Position numbers and translations under genes: made by a program. Positions 58,801 to 64,000 of a stretch of 64,000 bases of DNA are shown piece after piece (the first letter of the stretch is position 1; each line of letters opens with the position of its first letter). The stretch is from Apoda limacodes (Eukaryota > Arthropoda > Insecta > Lepidoptera > Limacodidae): positions 2,852,001 to 2,916,000 of the forward strand of contig OX291545.1 in assembly GCA_946406115.1 (NCBI GenBank). The letters are read 5' to 3'. The notes below the pieces were generated by a model, which was not told the DNA's origin, ran no database searches, and saw only the letters and a list, made by a program, of their open reading frames with translations.

Positions 58801-60435
58801 TGCTTGCTGACCGAGCGTTCTACCTGATCCGGGTTGGTATAGGTATGTGTTTTGTATTGCATTCTAGCATCCCGATTTCAATTCTTTTCTGTTCTGTTCT
58901 ACTAGAACAGATCTTCCTGAAAGACCTACTAAAAATGTCGGAAGTCCAGAATACCTACATACATCACATAGGTTTAAATTACTTTTAAAAATAACAGCGA
59001 AAGTCGAATAACTAGGTAGGTAAGGTACATGCGGGTAATGAGGCCTGTCGGCTAATAAGGCCTACCCCATAAATTTTGTTATGATAAAAATGCAAATGTC
59101 TCAATATTTTTAAATTCATCTAGAAATTTAAAATTATCGGTTAAAAATATGTTTTTCCTCTCAGTGCCTGGAGTTGTATCATTACAATATTAAAAATGTA
59201 ATATAGTTTGAAAGGACTAAATAATGAGTTAAATTAATGAATTTGAATTTACATAAGCCTTATTTATATCAGGTACTTTCCAAAACGTAGCCGACCAAGT
59301 GAAGTTCATTTTCAGCTACGAAACTCTAGCTAGGTACACTTAGCTTGACTCTTGACCCTTTTTTTCCCAGACGATCAATACGTAAAGGAAAACTACATAA
59401 TAAAAGAAAATCATGGGTACACGAGCCAAGAACACTACCATAGGATGAAACACACGGAGGTATGTATTTGTATAGTTTACTTCACAAATATGTATGTGGC
59501 GGGGGACAGACCCTCCGTCGCAAAATCGGTGTAGAGTTAGGAAGATTTAGACGTAAAGAATAAAATAAAAAGTTAGAAGTGGTTAGTGTTATCTTACTTA
59601 TTTATGTTGTTTTAGTAAGATATTAGATATAGATTTTAATTGTTTCAGTCAGTCATCACCTTTGATAATCATCTACAATCGACAGTCTTAGTGCCGTGCG
59701 CCGCGACAAAATGTATGACTGGCTTGTCAGCATCCGACTAGCCATATGTGATGTAGGGCATGTAATATCGGATCGGAAATTGGATTTCAATATCGGAATG
59801 GCTGGTTTCACATTGGGCGATGGGCATTGACGTTTACAAGTAGCCTAAGTATGTCTTTTCCCGAGACTTAAAGTATTTCCATGCAAAATTTGCCTGCGGT
59901 TCCACCCGTGTAGGATTCCAACGGCAACCTTGAATATAGAAAACTGACTCACGCTTGACGTTTACAACGGTTTAAGCGGGAAGAGGTAACAGATAGACAG
60001 ACAGACATTGTTACTTTTGCATTTATAATGTTAGCATAGAAGTATGGATAGATATACTTTTTTGTAACTACTTACATATTATACATAAAAAACACCCAGT
60101 TTCAAGACAAACACAAATGTTCATCACATAAATGTTTTTCTTGTGCGGCAAACGAACCAACACCCCTCAATATAGCGGTCGGTAATGATCCAACCAAACC
60201 ACGTCAACATACAAAAGACGACAAAGAGTAAAAAAGACAGATAAAGAAAAGGATCAAAGGAAAGTACAGAAGTATGTATTACGACGTAGCAGTTAGATCA
60301 CAAAACGCACCACGCAACGTCACGTTATCTTTGACCGTGAGCGGCTTCTTTGTATTGCAGACAAGCCACCAGCCAGCCCTAAGACGGATTTACTTTAACC
60401 GTAACATAATATTTGCTGATATACCACGTAAATAA
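55861..60435 (+). CDS. Small single-pass membrane protein, unknown
   Basis: Four short exons: 55861-55872 (MSQP), 55956-56070, 59371-59459 and a last candidate 60361-60435. Each is flanked by clean AG/GT sites (ccggtacgt, attttcag/ttttggtatgt, tttttcccag/ggaggtatgt, gtattgcag). Phases join to about 96 aa. Residues 7-32 form one strong hydrophobic span (VVIVWLSWLIGGICGVIILL and on) ending CYC. A basic start to the tail (RLMPRQHK) suggests the C-terminus is cytosolic. The tail is polar and Tyr/His-rich (DDQYVKENYIIKENHGYTSQ, then EHYHRMKHTE). I do not recognise a family. The last exon is uncertain: in phase 1 it would read DKPPASPKTDLL-stop instead, which needs an extra exon (a candidate acceptor is at about 59648). 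It lies divergently from the phospholipase gene. Confidence 0.6.
56189..57082 (+). mobile_element. Helitron-like element with tandem units, in small-gene intron 2
   Basis: Starts TCTATATATATAAAATTC after an A and ends CGCCGGGTCAGCTAG before a T; 894 bp. It contains three units of about 97-105 bp beginning near 56493, 56590 and 56695 (GTGCGAGTCGGACTCGCG...). Each ends 'gaaaggtttctgagaaagaa'-like. The unit's head resembles the end of the AAAAATCGGCCAAGTGCGAG repeats. Confidence 0.65.
57313..57480. mobile_element. Palindromic MITE copy 3
   Basis: TTATTAGGAACGGTCTCGAG at the left; CACGAGACTGGCGTTATAAG at the right pairs with CTACGCCAGACTCGTG. It shares TGCATACATTTTGC with copy 2. A GC-richer stretch precedes it (57175-57310). 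Confidence 0.5.
57481..59370. other. Intron of the small gene, no further feature
   Basis: AT-rich. The GC-richer patch near 58690-58800 has TGACCGGTCA (palindrome) but no coding signal. Confidence 0.4.
59825..60048 (-). mobile_element. Helitron-like fragment
   Basis: On the minus strand it begins TCCATACTTCTATGCTAACA, then ATTATAAATGC, and carries the 'gtctgtctgtctatctgtta' block and the 'gcggttccacccg' region of the 1005-1397 family. The CTAG end is lost. Confidence 0.45.
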
Positions 60436-60503
60436 ATTGATAAATGTCAAAACACTCAGTAAACAAATTAAAAAAAAAGCAAATTCAATGATTTGTAGGT
60501 ATA

Positions 60504-60957
60504 GAAAAAAACTAGCCAAGTGCGAGTCTGACTCTTGACTTGACTCTAAACTTATTACATGTAGATATTTCTTCCATCATGAGATCAAGACTCACAAGGT
60601 TATTCATTAATTATAAGTTTTTGGATTATTTGTATTGTAACATTTTGCTTCTTGCTAAATTTCATGATTCTAGGTCAACGGGAAGAACTCCATAAGTTTT
60701 GATTTGTGTAACAATATGCGACAAGCCGCGACCGTAGTTTGGGCATATTTTTTTATTGCGTTGACTTAGAAGCTTGATTTTTTTACAACTTTAAGTGACC
60801 GTAGACTTTAGTATTTGATATTAATTTCAACTTGATACCCGTGGAGGTATTGAGTAGGTTCTTGAGGGAAAAGGTCCTGACAGACAGACATACGGACAAC
60901 AAAGTGATCCTATAAGGGTTCCTTTTTCCTTTTGAGGTATGGAACCCTAAAAAATTC
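60504..60957 (+). repeat. Interspersed repeat, second subtype
   Basis: Starts AAAAAACTAGCCAAGTGCGA and ends with 'ggtatggaaccctaaaaaa'. A 'gacagacagacatacgg' block lies before 'ataagggttcc'. Same family as 50026-50285, but diverged, with a different middle. Confidence 0.5.
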
Positions 60958-61069
60958 AGAATAAAGTCAGAATACATACATACATAACATCACGCCTGTT
61001 TCCTTCAAGAAACCAAGGAGTTTTACTTTCTACCATCCTGGTACATTTCTTTTGCTTCAGCCACAGGCA

Positions 61070-63665
61070 TCAATACATGTTCGAAGGTCGACTTACAAGA
61101 GAATCATCATATCAGCTTATATTGGTCCGAATAATTGGTCAGTCCAAATCTTAATATAAATTACTTCACATCTTTTGAAAAAAAATCTTGAAAACCTTAC
61201 ACCTAAATATGATCATACAATAATAATGGGGGACTTTAATACTTGCCTTTTGAAGAATGACAGTCGTAGCCACCAACTTAAGTCACTTGTCGAGGGATGT
61301 GACTTGCATATACTTCTTCTTAAAGCTACTCACTTTTTTCCCACCTGTTTATCCTCTCTTTTAGACTTAATGAGTCTCTTCTCCTTCAGATGTTACTAAG
61401 CATGGTCATTGGGCTGCTGACGCTTTTTCCTACTATGACTTGGTTTACCTATCATATAAAATCCGCCCTCCTAAAGCTAAGTCGAGAACACTTCTGCAAC
61501 GTAATTTGCGTGGGATAGATATTCATCGCTTATGTGATTATGCACAAAAAATCAACTGCGATTCGGTCATAAATGCTTCAACACTTGACGAAAAAATTGA
61601 ATTATTTAACACACACATTAAGAGTCTTTATGATGTAGATGCTCCCATCCGTGCAGTAAAAGTAAAGCACCTTCCTGCTCCTTGGCTCACAAATGAGATG
61701 AAAACAATAATTATCAAAAGAAATCGTGCTAAAGGAGAATATAAAATTGACCCATGTGATAGCAAACTCAATAAATATAAACTTTTGAGGAATCGCTGCA
61801 ATAGGATGTGTAGAGATGCACAACGACGCCATATCCATAAATCCGTAAAAAACGGTGATCCAGCAAAGGTCTGGAATTTTCTAAAGTCATAAGGGGTCGG
61901 AAAATCTAAACATTCTCCTATTTCAAATGAAATTAATATCAATATCCTAAACCAACAATTTTCGTCTAATGTTATCCTTGATGATAGCAAAAAACTGCTA
62001 CAATAAATTCACTTTCGAAAACACCGACTCCTGACTTTCCTCCTTTTATTCTAAGTCGATTTTCTGATTCTGATGTTAAGAACTACTTCTACTGTCTAAT
62101 TCTTCCAACGCTGTTGGAAATGATTGCATTAGCCGTAATATGATCACTCCTATCCTCGATACTGTTGTTCCTGTTATAACAAATATCCTTCAATATCCAC
62201 CTGTACCTTTCCTGAATCATGGAAAAATGCCATTATTATTCCTTTGCCAAAGAAATCAAATCCTGTGACCTACTCCGATTTTAGACCTATATCTATCCTA
62301 CCCTTCCTGTCAAAGGTACTTGAACGTCTTGTTCAGCAACAATTATCTTGTTTTTTGACAAAAAACAAGTTGTTAAATCCTCTCCAATCTGGTTTCCGTC
62401 CTGGTCAAAGTACAGCTACTGCACTTGTTAAAGTTACGGACGATATTCGTCTAGGCATGGAAAATAAGCAGGTCACAGTATTAACATTGTTAGACTTTAG
62501 CAATGCTTTTAATACAGTTGACTTCGATATTTTGCTACACCAACTTCGTTCTCTTAACATATCTCCAACAGTTATCGATTGGTTTCATAGTTACTCTCAG
62601 GGACGCCGGCAACGCATTAAGGTCGATGATTCATTTTCTACCTATTGTGACACTTTTGCTGGCGTTCCGCAAGGTGGCGTGTTGTCACCGCTTCTCTTTG
62701 CAATTTTCATCAATCTAATTACATCTCACATATCTTCTCTCTACCATCTCTATGCAGATGATCTTCAGCAAAGCACGCAAGCTTCTATTAATGAGTTCTC
62801 AAATGCTATTACAATCATTAATAGGGACCTGTCTTGCATTGTAGACTGGAGTGAGTCACATGGTCTTGTTGTAAATCCGAATAAAACACAAGTCATTATC
62901 GTGGGTAGTAAAAGACTAATTTCCAGGATTGATAGGCAACAAATTCCACCAGTCTGTGTAAATAAAGTTCCTGTTCCATACAGTGATAAAAGATAAAAGC
63001 TTAGGTATTCTTATCGATGAAACTTTATCATGGGGTCCACAGATTAAAGAAGTGAGTAAGAAAATATTTGCTACCGCGATATCTTTAAGTAGATTACGCA
63101 ATTTTCTACCTATTCCCACCAAAATTGCTCTTGATCTTGATCTCACTGAGGAGCAGCTTGTTGAGCTTGAGCGGCTTCAAAACTTATGTATTAGATTTAT
63201 ATTTGGTCTGCGAAAGTATGACCACATATGCGAATTTCGAACAAAGCTTAAGTGGCTTGGTCCCAATCCGTGTTCGCCGGAATACTCATGTTCTATTTCT
63301 TCTTTATAACGTCCAGTTCAATCCTATATCACCGGTATATTTAAAAGAATGCTTCAGTTTTATTATATATATATGATATATTTTACATATGTTTATTTAA
63401 ATATGTCTATGTAGGTATATATAGTTATTTAATATTTATGCATATTATTATATTATATAAATATTTATAATATTACATCGTTTAATAATTATTGTACACT
63501 TATGTTTGTTTCTTAATTTATCTCAACGCACACACTATCCTGGAACTTTTAATGTTTTTTAAATTCCTTCACCCAAAGGTTATCTGGGAGAGATCGCTCC
63601 ATAGCGATAAGATCGCCATTTGTACCTGTATATTAAATACTGTTTTTATGTTTGATTTTGTATAA
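61070..63665 (+). mobile_element. Jockey/CR1-like LINE, decayed copy
   Basis: Endonuclease scraps (IIMGDFNTCLLKNDSR, about 61220), a linker ORF (61440-61892; LPAPWLTNEMKTIIIKRN and RNRCNRMCRDAQRRH), reverse transcriptase (62244-63309) and an AT-rich 3' UTR running into an ATT tail at about 63665-63693. Frameshifts occur near 61390, 61890, 62000-62230 and 62990. The fragment at 32078-32725 is of the same type. Confidence 0.8.
62244..63309 (+). pseudogene. LINE reverse transcriptase
   Basis: A 250-codon frame with RT blocks: PKKSNPVTYSDFRPISILP, LNPLQSGFRPGQSTATAL, LLDFSNAFNTVDFDILL, AGVPQGGVLSPLLF, catalytic LYADDLQ, and SESHGLVVNPNKTQVI. It shifts frame at about 62990 and continues DKSLGILIDETLSWGPQI and LERLQNLCIRFIFGLRKYD. 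Between IPTKIALDLD and LTEEQLVELERLQ the usual ILPILDY-type segment is missing, a deletion. Confidence 0.8.
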
Positions 63666-63692
63666 TAAAGTGTTTTTTTTATTATTATTATT

Positions 63693-63955
63693 GGTCCACT
63701 GCTGGATATATGTAAGCTTCTCTTCTCTTCTCTATGGCGCGCCATTTCTCCCGGTTCTCTGCCTTCCGCATCCAGCTATCACTAGCCACCGTTTTAAGGT
63801 CGTCGGTCCACCGGGCTATAGGACCCACAATTCGACTTTCCATATTCGGTCTCCACACTAGTACACGTCTGCTCCATCGGCCATCGGTCCTCCGACAGAC
63901 ATGGCCATCTCACTGCCTCTTCAGCTTGCTAATTCTGCTGGCTATGTACAAGAGA
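63693..63955 (-). pseudogene. RTE-type LINE ORF 3' end
   Basis: Minus-strand translation gives DGHVCRRTDGRWSRRVLVWR, VGPIARWTDDLKTVASDSWM and RKAENREKWRAIEK. This is the conserved C-terminus of RTE-type elements of Lepidoptera, then a stop and an ATT-type tail. 5'-truncated. It faces the plus-strand LINE tail-to-tail. Confidence 0.75.
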
Positions 63956-64000
63956 TTAAAATAAATAGTGTATAGATATTAGTATTTATTTAAATGTTTC

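Overview
The window looks like nuclear DNA of an insect, most likely a moth or butterfly (Lepidoptera). It is strongly AT-rich. Genes are split by GT-AG introns and lie far apart. Most of the rest is old transposon debris: non-LTR retrotransposons (jockey/CR1-like and RTE-like), short Helitron-like elements with TC...CTAG ends, and the interspersed repeats starting 'TTTTTAGGGTTCCGTA' or 'AAAATCGGCCAAG' that I know from lepidopteran genomes. No rRNA, convincing tRNA, CRISPR or bacterial feature was found.

Layout. 1-18 kb is repeat-dominated. It holds a 27-bp-stem hairpin (604-697), Helitron-like copies, a composite foldback element with several long inverted-repeat arms (6421-9767) inserted inside an older repeat, a decayed ORF cluster (10024-10624) and a GC-rich TATA-containing candidate promoter with first exon on the minus strand (17984-18124). 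A single-exon gene of unknown function (259 codons, minus) lies at 19306-20085. A broken LINE fills 22.6-26.1 kb on the minus strand and is itself interrupted by the 3' end of another retroelement.

29537-38927 (plus) is an eight-exon gene for a TBC1D20-type Rab GTPase-activating protein. I could join it exon by exon with every phase matching (1248 nt, 415 aa). Its introns carry LINE fragments, a candidate 43-nt frameshifting cassette exon and paired CACGTG E-boxes. 44912-55026 (minus, convergent to TBC1D20) is a six-exon gene for a lysosomal group XV phospholipase A2 / LCAT-like protein (1224 nt, 407 aa, full Ser-Asp-His triad). Its introns are packed with Helitron-like and other short repeats.

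Divergent from the phospholipase gene, at 55861-60435 (plus), is a small gene that I do not recognise. It encodes a single-pass membrane protein of about 96 aa in four short exons and has an upstream ORF ending one base before its start codon. The window ends in a decayed jockey/CR1-like LINE (plus) lying tail-to-tail with an RTE-type LINE fragment (minus).

TBC1D20 (a Rab1/Rab18 GAP of the ER that acts in autophagosome maturation) and the group XV phospholipase (lysosomal lipid breakdown) both touch membrane turnover. Their adjacency may be chance; nothing in the sequence shows shared control. No new defence-type or mobile multi-gene system is evident. The most novel items are the small membrane-protein gene, the single-exon unknown gene and the composite foldback element.
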